From: Pseudomonadota bacterium
GTDB lineage: Bacteria; Pseudomonadota; Alphaproteobacteria; Micropepsales; Micropepsaceae
NCBI GenBank assembly: GCA_016201105.1
Contig: JACQDN010000061.1
Location: 41,536 to 105,535 of the forward strand
Length of the DNA: 64,000 nucleotides
Direction: 5' to 3'
Shown piece by piece: positions 26,457 through 36,300 of this stretch. Position 1 is the stretch's first letter, and every line of letters starts with the position of its first letter. The notes beneath the pieces are model-generated. The model was not told where the DNA came from. It saw only the letters and a program-made list of their open reading frames with translations, and ran no database searches. The position numbers and the translations under genes were made by a program.

Positions 26457-28634
26457 TCAACTGTGCACGGGGCTCCACGTCATGCCGAGTTGGTCGAAGA
26501 GGAAGGTCAGCGTATCGGCCTGCTCTTCAATCCGCGCGGAAAGCGAGCTGCCGATGCCGTGCCCCGCGGTGCGATTGGTGCGCAGCAGGATCGGACGATC
26601 CGAGCTCGTGGCGGCCTGCAACGCCGCCATCATCTTGCGCGAATGCATCGGGTTCACCCGCCCATCGGTGGCGCCCGTCGACATCAGGACGGCGGGATAG
26701 GCGGTGCCTTTGGCGACATGGTGATACGGCGAGTAAGCATAGAGCGCCTTGAACTGAGCCGGATCCTTCACCGTGCCGAATTCCGTGGTGTTGAAGGAGC
26801 CGTTGGGATCAAGCTCGACGCGGACCATGTCGTAGATGCCGACGAACGAAACAACCGCCTTTGCGAGATCGGGATGCTGGGTGAGTGTGGCGCCCATCAA
26901 AAGACCACCGTTTGAACCGCCCAGCAACGCGAGCCTGTCATGCGTCGTGTAGTGCTGGGAGATCAGATACTCCGCCGCCGCATCGAAATCGTCGAACACG
27001 TTCTGCTTGGCGGTCAGCATGCCCTGCTGATGCCATTTCTCGCCATACTCTCCACCGCCGCGGATGTTGGCGACGACGTAGACGCCGCCTGCGTCGATCC
27101 ACAGCCGCCGCATCGCGCCGAGAAAACCCGGCGTCATGTTCACGCCATAGCCGCCATAGCCGTAGAGCAGCGTGGGATGGCTGCCGTCGAGCTTGGTGCC
27201 TTTCTTGCGGATGATGTTGAGCGGGACTTTGGTGCCATCCTTGGACGTCGCGAAGACGCGCGCCACTTCGCAATCGTCGAACTTGACCGGCGACGTCACC
27301 GCCATTTTGGTCTCGGTGGACTGGCCGCTCTTGGCCGCCCATTTGGCGTAATAGCGCGGGCGCAGATAGGACGAAACGCCGTAGATCACGTCGCCGGTCT
27401 TCAGCGCCACGACATTGTCGACCGCCGCAATATCCGGAATCTGCAGATTGGCGCCATGGCCGCCGTCATGGTCGAACACGCGCAGCTGGCTCGGCCCGCC
27501 CACGATGTCGCGCACGAAGAGTCGCTTGCCCGTGAGCGTCAGCGAGTGCGTCTGATCGTCGGAAACGATGGCGACCGCACTTTCCGGCACGATCACTTTC
27601 GCCGCCGCAAACCCACCGGTGTACGGCGCGGACAGCTTCATCACTTTGCCGTTCAGCGCGTCCTTGCGGGAAATGCCGTAAACGGCGGCGTCGGTGCCGA
27701 GCGTCGCGGCCACGATCTTGTCCTCGTATTTCGCGACCTGCACGAAATTGCCGTTTTCGCGCAACACGAAGTGCTGCCACTCACCGCCATCGCCCAACTG
27801 CACCGAAGCGAGCACATCGGAAAGCCCGGAGGTGTTGTCGAGGAAAACTTCCGCCGTGCGCGGCAATCCATCCTTGGTCGCAAGCACGAGCTTGTCGTTC
27901 TTCGCGTCGCTCCCGACCATGTGGAAATAGACTTGCTGGAAGAAATGGCGATCGGCTTCCGGGGTGTCGTCGCCGGGGAAGCGCGTATACCAGAAAGCCT
28001 TGCTGTCTTTCGCCCAGGCAACGCTGCCGCCGGCTGTCGGGTACTGCACGCGCGGGATCGGCGTGTCGATTTCCTTGCCGCTCGCCACGTCGTAAACATA
28101 AAGCGTTCCGTCTTCGCTGCCGTTCTTGGACAGCGAAACCGCAATGCGGCTTCCATCCGGCGAGGCCACGAACCAATCGATGGCGGTATGACCGCTGGCA
28201 TCGACGGCATTGGGATCGATGAGAATCTTGCGGCTGTCGGGATCGGCGTCGGCGTTGAGCGTGACGATCATCGGTTGCTGGAATTTGGGGTCGCTGTAGT
28301 AGCCGAACACGGCCTTGCCGCGCGCTTCGAGCCCCGCGAAGGACGGCGACGTCGCGCTGATGAGCCGCGTGAGCTCGGCCTTCACCGCATCGCGGCCGGC
28401 GATGGCATCGAGATAGCCGCGTGTGCGTGTATTCTGTGCGTCGCTCCAGGCTTGCACTTTCGGATCGTCCCAATTCTCCAGCCAGCGATAGGGATCGGCG
28501 ATCTTCACGCCTTGCACGGTGTCGACCGCCGTTCCTCTTGCCGTCTCGGGAGGCGATGGAATGGACGCGGCCAAGGCAACGGTCGCAATCAGCGCGAACC
28601 CCAGCACTGCAGACGAACGGATCGACGATTTCAT
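26457..28634 (-). CDS. prolyl oligopeptidase family serine peptidase (S9A)
   Basis: A 725-residue exported peptidase that would cut short peptides after proline. Signal peptide MKSSIRSSAVLGFALIATVA, then an N-terminal segment leading into a seven-bladed propeller and a C-terminal alpha/beta hydrolase domain. The triad is the serine in GGSNGGLLMG, the aspartate in GATDGRVNPMHSRKM and the histidine in TAGHGIGSS. The ATG at 28634 has CCGGAGCG upstream and starts a clear signal peptide. It heads the unit POP-DUF969-DUF979-DUF2891. Confidence 0.9.
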   Translation of the reverse strand: MKSSIRSSAVLGFALIATVALAASIPSPPETARGTAVDTVQGVKIADPYRWLENWDDPKVQAWSDAQNTRTRGYLDAIAGRDAVKAELTRLISATSPSFAGLEARGKAVFGYYSDPKFQQPMIVTLNADADPDSRKILIDPNAVDASGHTAIDWFVASPDGSRIAVSLSKNGSEDGTLYVYDVASGKEIDTPIPRVQYPTAGGSVAWAKDSKAFWYTRFPGDDTPEADRHFFQQVYFHMVGSDAKNDKLVLATKDGLPRTAEVFLDNTSGLSDVLASVQLGDGGEWQHFVLRENGNFVQVAKYEDKIVAATLGTDAAVYGISRKDALNGKVMKLSAPYTGGFAAAKVIVPESAVAIVSDDQTHSLTLTGKRLFVRDIVGGPSQLRVFDHDGGHGANLQIPDIAAVDNVVALKTGDVIYGVSSYLRPRYYAKWAAKSGQSTETKMAVTSPVKFDDCEVARVFATSKDGTKVPLNIIRKKGTKLDGSHPTLLYGYGGYGVNMTPGFLGAMRRLWIDAGGVYVVANIRGGGEYGEKWHQQGMLTAKQNVFDDFDAAAEYLISQHYTTHDRLALLGGSNGGLLMGATLTQHPDLAKAVVSFVGIYDMVRVELDPNGSFNTTEFGTVKDPAQFKALYAYSPYHHVAKGTAYPAVLMSTGATDGRVNPMHSRKMMAALQAATSSDRPILLRTNRTAGHGIGSSLSARIEEQADTLTFLFDQLGMTWSPVHS

Positions 28635-28815
28635 GGAGCGCTCCGGATTATGGCGGAAGACAATGGGCCAAGACGAAACCTGCACCGAAATTCGTCCTCC
28701 GCCAACTTCCGCGATTGCTTAGACGCAGCCCAGATGCACACAGCCATATTGTTTCGCTGTTATGCCCTCGTGCGGCCATATGTTTCCGACATACCGGTTT
28801 GGAGGGGAGAAGCTG

Positions 28816-29673
28816 ATGGCATCGCGGTGGAAAAAGCGCTTGGCGATGTCTGCCAAGACCGTCGCCGGCCTGATCTTGGTGTTGGGCGTCTGGGCATTCT
28901 GGCTCGAGCCCTCAAGTCTCTGGGTGCACGAGCGTCCCATTGAACTCGTTCACTGGCCGAAATCACTCGCGGGTATGCGCGTGGCAGTGCTCACCGACCT
29001 TCACGTCGGTTCTCCGTTCAAAGGCCTCGATCAACTGCCGCGGATCGTCGAGCGCACCAATGATGCGCATCCGGATATCGTTCTCATCACCGGCGACCTT
29101 GTCATCGCTGGCGTCAAAGGCGGGACCTCTACGCCGCCGAAGGCCATCACCCCGATACTCGCCAAGCTGAAAGCGCCGCTCGGCGTGTGGGCCGTGCTGG
29201 GCAATCACGATTGGTGGTATGGCGCGGCCGCGACGAAACTTGCGCTCGAGAAGGATGGCATTCCCGTTCTCGACGATCGCCATGTGCGTTTGAGATTTCA
29301 CGGTGTGCCGTTCTGGCTCGTGGGTGTCAGCGATGCCTGGGAAGGGCGGCATGACATCAAGCAGGCACTCAATGGCATCGACGACGACGCGCCCATCATC
29401 GCCATGACACACAATCCCGACATCTTCCCCGATCTGCCCCCGCGCGTGAACTTGCTGATTGCCGGACACACACATGGCGGCCAAGTCTACATACCGCTGA
29501 TCGGACGCCCCATCGAGCCTTCGAAATTTGGCCAACGCTTCGCTATCGGACACATTGTCGAAAACGATCACGATCTTTTTGTCAGCAGCGGGATAGGCAC
29601 CAGCATCCTGGGCGTACGCTTCCTCGTGCCTCCCGAGATCACCATCCTCACACTCCGGCCCAGGCCGCATTAG
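28816..29673 (+). CDS. membrane-anchored metallophosphoesterase (YaeI-like)
   Basis: 285 residues. An N-terminal transmembrane helix (about 12-30) anchors a calcineurin-like phosphoesterase with all five motifs: DLH (D61, H63), GDL (93-95), GNHD (129-132), TH (198-199) and GHTH (217-220). Homologues hydrolyse phosphodiesters in the periplasm or at the membrane face, including lipid-linked ones; the substrate here is unknown. AGGGGAG at about 28803 decides the start. Confidence 0.88.
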   Translation: MASRWKKRLAMSAKTVAGLILVLGVWAFWLEPSSLWVHERPIELVHWPKSLAGMRVAVLTDLHVGSPFKGLDQLPRIVERTNDAHPDIVLITGDLVIAGVKGGTSTPPKAITPILAKLKAPLGVWAVLGNHDWWYGAAATKLALEKDGIPVLDDRHVRLRFHGVPFWLVGVSDAWEGRHDIKQALNGIDDDAPIIAMTHNPDIFPDLPPRVNLLIAGHTHGGQVYIPLIGRPIEPSKFGQRFAIGHIVENDHDLFVSSGIGTSILGVRFLVPPEITILTLRPRPH

Positions 29674-29796
29674 TTGGCCCGTCACTTTAGGAGCCATGCC
29701 GCAGCGGGATCTGGCGTGAGCGCTGCGCGCATACCGACCGCCATCGCACAATGTCAGCGCTCGTCCCATTTGGAGGGGAATAGCGAGGAAGGCTTT

Positions 29797-30600
29797 ATGG
29801 CGATTGCAGAATCCGCGACCGGCATCCGTTCGACCAGGGCGCCGCTCTTGACCTTTCTCATCCTCGCCTTCCCGCTCTCCTGGTATCCCTGGGCGGTGGC
29901 GCTGATCCAGCATCGCAGCAGCGGGCCCAATCCGCTCGGGGTTCTCTTGGCCGCCATCATTGCATCGGCCGTTTTCGGACGCTGGCGAGGGCTTCGCGAT
30001 CTTCTGCTCAGTCTCGTGCGCGTGCGTGCACCGCTCCATGTCTGGGCCGTCGCGATCCTCACGCCCGTCGCCACGGTGGCACTCGGCTGTCTTCTCGCGA
30101 TGGAGCAAGGCGCCGTGTTCCAGGTTCAGCCGGTGCCGTGGAGCGATCTCCTCGATCGCTTCGTGTTCACATTTCTCTTCGTTGCACTCGGCGAAGAACC
30201 GGGCTGGCGGGGTTATCTGCTGCCCCGGCTTCAAGAGCGCTTTCATCCGCTACTCGCGACATTTGTCCTAATTCCGATCTGGGCGATCTGGCATTTACCG
30301 CTGATGGGAACGGAATTCACCTGGCCGCTCGTCCCCGCGTTCCTGGCGAGCCTTGCCGGCGGCGCGATCGTCTTGAGCTGGCTCTACAATGCTTCAAAGG
30401 GAAGCGTGCTGTTGCCGATGATCATGCATGCGCTGCTCAACACGGTCGGCGCCGGCTATGCGTTCAAGCTCGCTGCACCGGAAGCCCTGCCCCATTTGTG
30501 GTGGATTTATGCAGGCGTTTGGGCGGCGGCGGGGGGCGTCGTTGTGCTTTGCACAAAAGGGCGCCTGGGCAAATCGCGCGCGGAAAAAGCCGCTTTCTGA
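29797..30600 (+). CDS. CPBP family intramembrane glutamic endopeptidase
   Basis: 267 residues with about seven transmembrane helices. The active-site motif EEPGWR (E133, E134, R138) and the second motif WHLPL with H166 mark the CAAX protease and bacteriocin-processing (CPBP/Abi) family. A third motif HALLN lies near the end. Bacterial members process small exported peptides or act in self-immunity; the role here is unknown. ATG at 29797 with GAGGAAGG upstream. Confidence 0.88.
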   Translation: MAIAESATGIRSTRAPLLTFLILAFPLSWYPWAVALIQHRSSGPNPLGVLLAAIIASAVFGRWRGLRDLLLSLVRVRAPLHVWAVAILTPVATVALGCLLAMEQGAVFQVQPVPWSDLLDRFVFTFLFVALGEEPGWRGYLLPRLQERFHPLLATFVLIPIWAIWHLPLMGTEFTWPLVPAFLASLAGGAIVLSWLYNASKGSVLLPMIMHALLNTVGAGYAFKLAAPEALPHLWWIYAGVWAAAGGVVVLCTKGRLGKSRAEKAAF

Positions 30601-30758
30601 ATATTTCGCGCGCCGCTTTCAATGAACTCGGACGGTAACTCTGCTTGCGCAGCCCTGCGGCTTTTGCGCATGATGAACCTGTCGTGCCCGCCCCGCGGCC
30701 GGAGGGACGGCGCGCATAGGGATTGGCGACCGGCGACAGGCATACATCGGCATCACTC

Positions 30759-31502
30759 ATGGCAAGCTTCGATAATGACGGCTCACGCCCTCTCGCAATG
30801 GCGTCTGTGAAGGGCACGATCAAATGGTTCAATTCCTCCAAAGGCTACGGCTTCATCACGTTGGAAACAGGTAGCGACGCGTTCTGTCATGCCTCGGCGC
30901 TGGCCGCGCTCGGCCAACAGAATGTGCCGCAAGGATCGACGGTCGTTTGCGACCTTCAGGATTCGCCGCGCGGCCTTCAGGTCGTTGCGGTACACAGCAT
31001 CGATACGTCAACGGCCGATCCGACGCCTCAACGTCCCCCGCGCCCGCCGCGTGGCGATCGCTTTGGCGGCGGAGACCGCTACGGCGGCGGAGGAGATCGT
31101 TTCGGTGGCGGGGACCGCTTCGGCGGCAACGACCGCTATGGCGAGCGCAACGACCGGTTTGGCGGCGGTGATCGCTTTGGCGGGGGCGACCGCTTTGGCG
31201 GTGGAGACCGTTTCGGTGGTGGAGATCGTTTCGGAGGCGGTGACCGCTTCGGGGGTGGCGACCGGTTCGGCAATCGCGATTCAGGTCCCACAGGGCCCAT
31301 GGTCGAGGGCAAGGTCAAATTCTTCAATGATCAGAAGGGCTTTGGCTTCGTTATGCCGGAGAACGGCGGCGGCGACGTCTATATCCACGCCAGCGCCCTG
31401 CGCCGGTCGGGCATTGCCATCCTCAGCCCCGAACAGCGCATCCGCTATTCCACGCGCAGCGGCAACAAAGGCGTCGAGGTGGACCGGATCGAGCTGATTT
31501 AG
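30759..31502 (+). CDS. double cold-shock-domain protein with glycine-rich DRFGGG linker
   Basis: 247 residues. CSD1 (about 16-82) has KGYGFI at 28-33 and AFCHAS at 41-46. CSD2 (181-247) has KGFGFV at 193-198 and VYIHAS at 207-212. Between them lies a low-complexity linker (99-172) of about twelve (F/Y)GGGDR units, reminiscent of eukaryotic RGG RNA-binding tails. Alphaproteobacterial CspD-like proteins have two CSDs, but such a linker is uncommon. It likely binds single-stranded RNA. The start is uncertain: ATG at 30759 is used, ATG at 30798 (MASVKG) starts right at CSD1; neither has a strong Shine-Dalgarno. Confidence 0.85.
   Translation: MASFDNDGSRPLAMASVKGTIKWFNSSKGYGFITLETGSDAFCHASALAALGQQNVPQGSTVVCDLQDSPRGLQVVAVHSIDTSTADPTPQRPPRPPRGDRFGGGDRYGGGGDRFGGGDRFGGNDRYGERNDRFGGGDRFGGGDRFGGGDRFGGGDRFGGGDRFGGGDRFGNRDSGPTGPMVEGKVKFFNDQKGFGFVMPENGGGDVYIHASALRRSGIAILSPEQRIRYSTRSGNKGVEVDRIELI
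31053..31274 (+). repeat. 18-bp tandem repeats encoding the DRFGGG linker
   Basis: About twelve imperfect units encoding D-R-F/Y-G-G-G, varying mainly at third codon positions (GGC/GGT/GGG, GAC/GAT). Synonymous variation shows selection on the protein, and the array may vary in copy number between strains. Confidence 0.85.
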
Positions 31503-31530
31503 GTGTTTTTTCAGTAGTTTGGGCATTTCC

Positions 31531-31559
31531 GGGCGGCGCAAGGCTGATCTGCGCCGCCC
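31531..31559 (+). terminator. hairpin after the cold-shock gene
   Basis: GGGCGGCGCA-N9-TGCGCCGCCC is a perfect 10-bp stem 28 bases after the stop. A T-rich patch precedes it but no T-tract follows, so it may end transcription inefficiently or serve as a 3' stabiliser. Confidence 0.5.
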
Positions 31560-31574
31560 GCGCCATTTCGGCGC

Positions 31575-31616
31575 TTGAATTTCGCAAGTTCAAAAATATA
31601 TAGGGTCGATCTATAT
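31575..31616 (+). promoter_or_regulatory. promoter and inverted-repeat operator of the PadR-RND operon
   Basis: A -35-like TTGAAT (31575-31580) and -10 TATATA (31597-31602) are 16 bases apart. An inverted repeat ATATAG-N7-CTATAT (31598-31616) overlaps the -10 and the likely transcription start. That position suits auto-repression by the PadR regulator encoded 28 bases downstream (inference). Confidence 0.6.
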
Positions 31617-31643
31617 CGGCCCAGCATATTACAGGTACGTAAG

Positions 31644-32174
31644 ATGGACGTCCGTACGATCTGCCTTGGCATCCTCAGCCGCGGCGAAGCCACCGGCTAC
31701 GAGATCAAAAAACTGTTCGATGAAGACGGCTATCAGCACTTCATCGAAGCCAGCTTCGGCTCGATTTATCCGGCGCTGAACCGGCTCACCGAGGAGGGTC
31801 TCGTTTCGGTCCGCGAAGAGGCCCAAGAAAAGCGTCCGGATCGCAAAGTCTATTCGATCACGCCGGCCGGACGCACCGCATTTCTCGCCGCGCTGATGAA
31901 ACCGATCCCCGAGGACCGGCATCGCTCGCCTTTCGTGTTCGCGATGCTTTTCTCGCATTTGTTGCCCCAGGACCGTGTTACTCGCCTGATCGATGCCTAT
32001 ATCGACCAGAGCGAAGCCAAGCTTTCGCAGATCGCGGAGAAAAGGCCCGAACTTAAATCGGCGGGCGAGCGTTTCGTGGTCGGGATGGGGCAGGCAATTT
32101 ATGAAGCCATGTTGAAGTTCATTCGCGCCCATCGCGCGGAGATCGAGGAGCGTGCGGCTGAGGCCGCAGAGTGA
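31644..32174 (+). CDS. PadR family transcriptional regulator
   Basis: 176 residues. Winged helix-turn-helix N-terminal domain (LGILSRGEATGYEIKKLFD; ASFGSIYPALNRLTEEGLV with the wing EKRPDRKVYSITPAGR) plus a C-terminal dimerisation helix region, as in PadR subfamily 2. Such regulators commonly repress an adjacent efflux operon until a ligand binds. The ATG at 31644 begins at the family N-terminus. It is first in the operon with an RND adaptor and pump, 15 bases before the adaptor start. Confidence 0.92.
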   Translation: MDVRTICLGILSRGEATGYEIKKLFDEDGYQHFIEASFGSIYPALNRLTEEGLVSVREEAQEKRPDRKVYSITPAGRTAFLAALMKPIPEDRHRSPFVFAMLFSHLLPQDRVTRLIDAYIDQSEAKLSQIAEKRPELKSAGERFVVGMGQAIYEAMLKFIRAHRAEIEERAAEAAE

Positions 32175-32189
32175 CGGGGCGCAGGACGA

Positions 32190-33329
32190 ATGTTCTCACG
32201 GTTCGCAGAACAGCTTGATCGCGCCTACCGGGCCGTCATGCCCGGCTTTTGGCTCAACATGTCCGCGCGCTTTCAATGGGCGTGCGGTATTGCGGCCATT
32301 GTCGTGATTTGGATCGCCTCGGGCTTTCTCACCGGCACCGGCGCCAAGCCTGTCGACGAGAGCGATACCTCATCGGCAAGTCAGGTTACGAAAGTCCAGG
32401 TTGCCATGCTCGCGGCCCAGGACCGCGCGGCCACGATCACGGTGCGCGGGCGCACGCAAGCGCTGCACTCGGTCGACGTGCGCGCCGAAGTCGAAGGCGT
32501 TGTTCAGACCCTTCATTTCGAGAAGGGCGACATGGTCAAGAAGGGCGACGTGCTCTGCGAGATCAAGATGAACGACCGCGGCGCGCGCCTGGAGCAAGCG
32601 CGCGCCATGGTCGCGCAGACTGCCAAGCAGCATGAAGTGAACCTCACGCTCGCCAAGGACGGTTTTCGCTCCAAGACCCAAGTTGCGCAAACCGAAGCCG
32701 CCCTGGAAGCCGCCAAGGCGTCCGAGCGGACGATGGAAATCCAGGTCGACAATACCCGCATGCGCGCACCGTTCGACGCTTTCGTCGACGACCGCTACGT
32801 CGACGTCGGCGATTACATGCGTCCGGGCGACAAGTGCGCGCTGCTGATCGCGCCTGAACCCTTCCTGGCCATTGGCATGGTCACCGAGCGCGAGGTGGGG
32901 CAGATCGCCATCGGCGATCCGGCCACCGCCAAGCTTGTCACCGGCGAGACTGTGGCCGGCAAGGTGCGTTTCGTGGCCAGCCGCGCCGACACCTCCACCC
33001 GCGCCTTCCGCGTCGAAGTCGAACTGCCGAATGCGGACAACAAACTCCGAGACGGCGTCAGTGCCGACATTCTCGTACCCGTAAAACATGTACGCGCGGC
33101 CAAGATTTCACCGGGCATTCTTGTGTTGGCCGACAACGGCGCCGTCGGCGTGCGAACCGTGGAAGGTGGAATCGTGAAATTTCACACGGTCCGGATCATT
33201 TCCGACGGGCCGGACGGCATGTGGGTTGCGGGTCTTCCCGAGAACGTCGCTGTCATCACGGTGGGACAGGAATTCGTGAACGACGGTGAGAAGGTGCAGG
33301 CCGTGACGGCCAAGAAGGTGGCGTCATGA
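32190..33329 (+). CDS. RND efflux periplasmic adaptor (membrane fusion protein)
   Basis: 379 residues. An N-terminal membrane anchor (CGIAAIVVIWIASGF, about 30-50) is followed by a lipoyl half-motif (HSVDVRAEVEGVVQTL), a short coiled-coil hairpin, the second lipoyl half (MRAPFDAFVDDRYVDVGDYM), and the beta-barrel and proximal domains. It bridges the inner-membrane pump to an outer-membrane channel. The stop overlaps the pump start by four bases (ATGA). Confidence 0.92.
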   Translation: MFSRFAEQLDRAYRAVMPGFWLNMSARFQWACGIAAIVVIWIASGFLTGTGAKPVDESDTSSASQVTKVQVAMLAAQDRAATITVRGRTQALHSVDVRAEVEGVVQTLHFEKGDMVKKGDVLCEIKMNDRGARLEQARAMVAQTAKQHEVNLTLAKDGFRSKTQVAQTEAALEAAKASERTMEIQVDNTRMRAPFDAFVDDRYVDVGDYMRPGDKCALLIAPEPFLAIGMVTEREVGQIAIGDPATAKLVTGETVAGKVRFVASRADTSTRAFRVEVELPNADNKLRDGVSADILVPVKHVRAAKISPGILVLADNGAVGVRTVEGGIVKFHTVRIISDGPDGMWVAGLPENVAVITVGQEFVNDGEKVQAVTAKKVAS

Positions 33330-36300
33330 TCGGCATTGTCGATTGGGCAGTCCGCAACACGCGCCTTGTCATTGCGATGATCGCGGTCGTGATCATTGCG
33401 GGCATCATCGCCTTCAGCGCCATTCCCAAAGAAGCTCAGCCCGACATTCCAATCCCGGTGCTGTTGGTGCAGGTCGTCTATCCCGGCATCAGCCCTGAGG
33501 ATAGCGAACGGCTGCTCGTCAAACCGCTCGAAACCAATCTGCGTTCAGTCGAAGGACTGAAGACGATTACAGCGCGCGCCTATCAAAGTGCCGCCGTTGT
33601 CATCCTGGAGTTCGACGTCAACTTCAATAAGCAGAAGGCTTTGGAAGACGTCCGCGCCCAGGTTGACGAGACCCGCTCGCGCCTGCCGCAAGCCGCCGAT
33701 CCGCCGACGGTCACCGAGTTCAATACAAGCCTACAGCCGGTCGTCGCGGTGACGCTTTCCGGCGCGGTGCCCGAGCGCACGCTCTTGAAACTCGCGCGCG
33801 GCCTCAAGGATGAAATCAAGACAATTCCCTCGGTTCTGGATGTCGATCTGGGCGGCGACCGTCCGGAAATGCTCGAGATCGTGATCGATCCGGCCAAGCT
33901 GGAAAGCTTCGGCATCACCCAGCAGGAAATGTTCAATGCGGTTCAGGCGAACAACAGCCTGATCCCCGCAGGTTCACTCGATACGGGTCACGGCAGTTTC
34001 GCCGTGAAGATTCCGGGCGTAATCGAAAACGCGGCCGATGTTCTCAGTCTTCCGATACGCTCCAATGCGGACTCATCCATCACGCTGGGCGACGTGGCAC
34101 AGGTACATCGCACCTTCTACGATCCCACTCGCTTTGCCCGCATGAACGGCCAGCCGACCATTTCGCTCGAAGTGACCAAGCGCATCGGCTCCAACATCAT
34201 CCAGAACAATCAGGCCGTCCGCGATACCGTGAAACGGGTGTCCGCTTCCTGGCCGAAGGGCGTGCACATCGAGTACCTGTTCGATGAGTCCACCGACATT
34301 CGCGATCAGCTCGGATCGCTTTCGGATTCCATCATCCTCGCCATCGTGCTGGTGATGATCATCGTCGTGGCGGCGCTGGGCCTGCGCTCGGGCCTGCTGG
34401 TCGGCGTGGCAATTCCGACGTCGTTCCTGATGGCGTTCATGGTGCTGAACTCCACGGGATATACCCTCAACTTCATGATCATGTTCGCGATGCTGCTGGC
34501 GGTCGGCATTCTCGTCGACGGCGCGATTATCGTGGTCGAATACGCCGATCGCAAAATGACAGAAGGCTTGGCTCCCAAACAGGCCTTCGCGGAAGCCGCC
34601 AGGCGCATGTTCTGGCCGGTGGTCAGCGCGACACTGACTATGATCGGCGCCTTCCTGCCGATGCTCATGTGGCCGGGCGTCGCGGGCAAGTTCATGAGCT
34701 ACTTCCCCATCACGCTCATCATCATTCTCTCCGCGTCGATGGTCGTCGCCTTGATCTTTCTGCCGGTGTTGGGTGGCTTCTTCGGGAAGCCGCCGCCGCG
34801 CGACGGCGAGCATGAGAAAGCCATCGAAGCGTCCGAAACCGGCGACTGGCGCGAGATCCCGGGAATCACCGGCTGGTACGCGCACCTCGCCGAGAAATTG
34901 ACACGATATCCGGGTCGCGTGATCGCAGGCGCGGTTGTCATCGTCGCCGTCGTGTTGACGCTGTTTTATTTCGGCAATCACGGCGTTGAATTTTTCGTCG
35001 ACGAGGATCCGGGCTATTCCAACCTGCTGATCTCCGCGCGCGGCAACATGTCGGCCGCTGAAAAGCGCGACATCGTCATGAGCGTTGCGCACATCGTTCA
35101 ATCGGTGAAGGGCATCAGGTCGATCTACGCGACCTCGGGCGGCCAGGGCTCGACGCTCAACTCCCAGGGCGGCCTGCCGGTCGACAACATCGGCCGCATC
35201 GGCCTGGAAATGAAAGACTATCGCGAGCGCCGGAAAACCAAGGACATCGAAGAAGAAATCCGCAAGAAGACGGCAAACCTCGCCGGCATCCATGTCGAAG
35301 TGCGCGAGCCGCAACAGGGTCCGCCGACCGGCAAGGACGTCATGATAGACGTTTCGTCCGACAACTACGTTGCGCTCGCACAAGTCGCGGCGGCGATCCG
35401 TCAGCATATGGACAAACAGCCCGAGCTGCGCGACGTCGAAGACACTCGTCCGCTCCCCGGCATCGAGTGGGATCTCGATATCAACCGGGAATTGGCCAAC
35501 CGCTTCGGCGCCAATGCGTTTTCCATCGGCACGGCCGTCCAGCTCGTCACCAACGGCATCCTGGTGGGCAAATACCGTCCGGACGATTCACAGGACGAAG
35601 TCGATATTCGCGTGCGCTACCCCAGCGCCGCGCGCGGCATCCATGCGCTCGACGATCTGCGCGTGCCCACGGCGAGCGGCGTGGTGCCGATGAGCAACTT
35701 CGTGACGCTTCGCCCGGCACAGCAACTCAACTCCATCGAGCGCGTCGACGGCCATCGCGTCTATCACGTCCGCGCCAACATGAAGCCGCAGTGTGCGCCG
35801 CCGGACATCGCGACGAATTGCCTGGCGCAGAAGGTGCTGCCCAGCGCCGAAGTGGACAAACTCAAAACCTGGATCGATAAGCAGGGCTTCCCCGGCGACG
35901 TGCGCGTGAAGTTCAGGGGCGGCCAGGAGCAGCAGGACGAGTCCGGCGCGTTCCTCATCGAGGCCGCGTTCATGGCGCTGTTCCTGATCGCGATCGTTCT
36001 CTTGGCGCTGTTCAACAGCTTCTACCACGCGGGGCTCGTTCTCGTGGCAGTGGTGCTCGCCATGATCGGTGCGCTGCTCGGCATGGTAGTGATGGGGCAG
36101 TCCTTCTCGCTCATCATGACCGGCACCGGCTTGCTGGCCCTGGCAGGCATCGTGGTGAACCACAACATCGTGCTCATCGACACCTACCATCGCCTGCTTG
36201 AGTCGGGAATGGATCCCATCGAAGCGGTGATCCGCTCGAGCGCGCAGCGTCTTCGCCCCGTGTTCCTGACGACAATCACCGCCATCGGCGGTCTGCTGCC

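Noticed and set aside
31053..31274. Regular repeats considered as a CRISPR array
   Set aside because: They encode an in-frame protein linker with no unique spacers.
31136..31327. Minus-strand frame of PPPKRS repeats
   Set aside because: It is the antisense of the DRFGGG-encoding repeats.
34073..35407. 444-codon minus-strand frame opposite the RND pump
   Set aside because: Histidine- and aspartate-rich shadow; the plus strand has the full pump.
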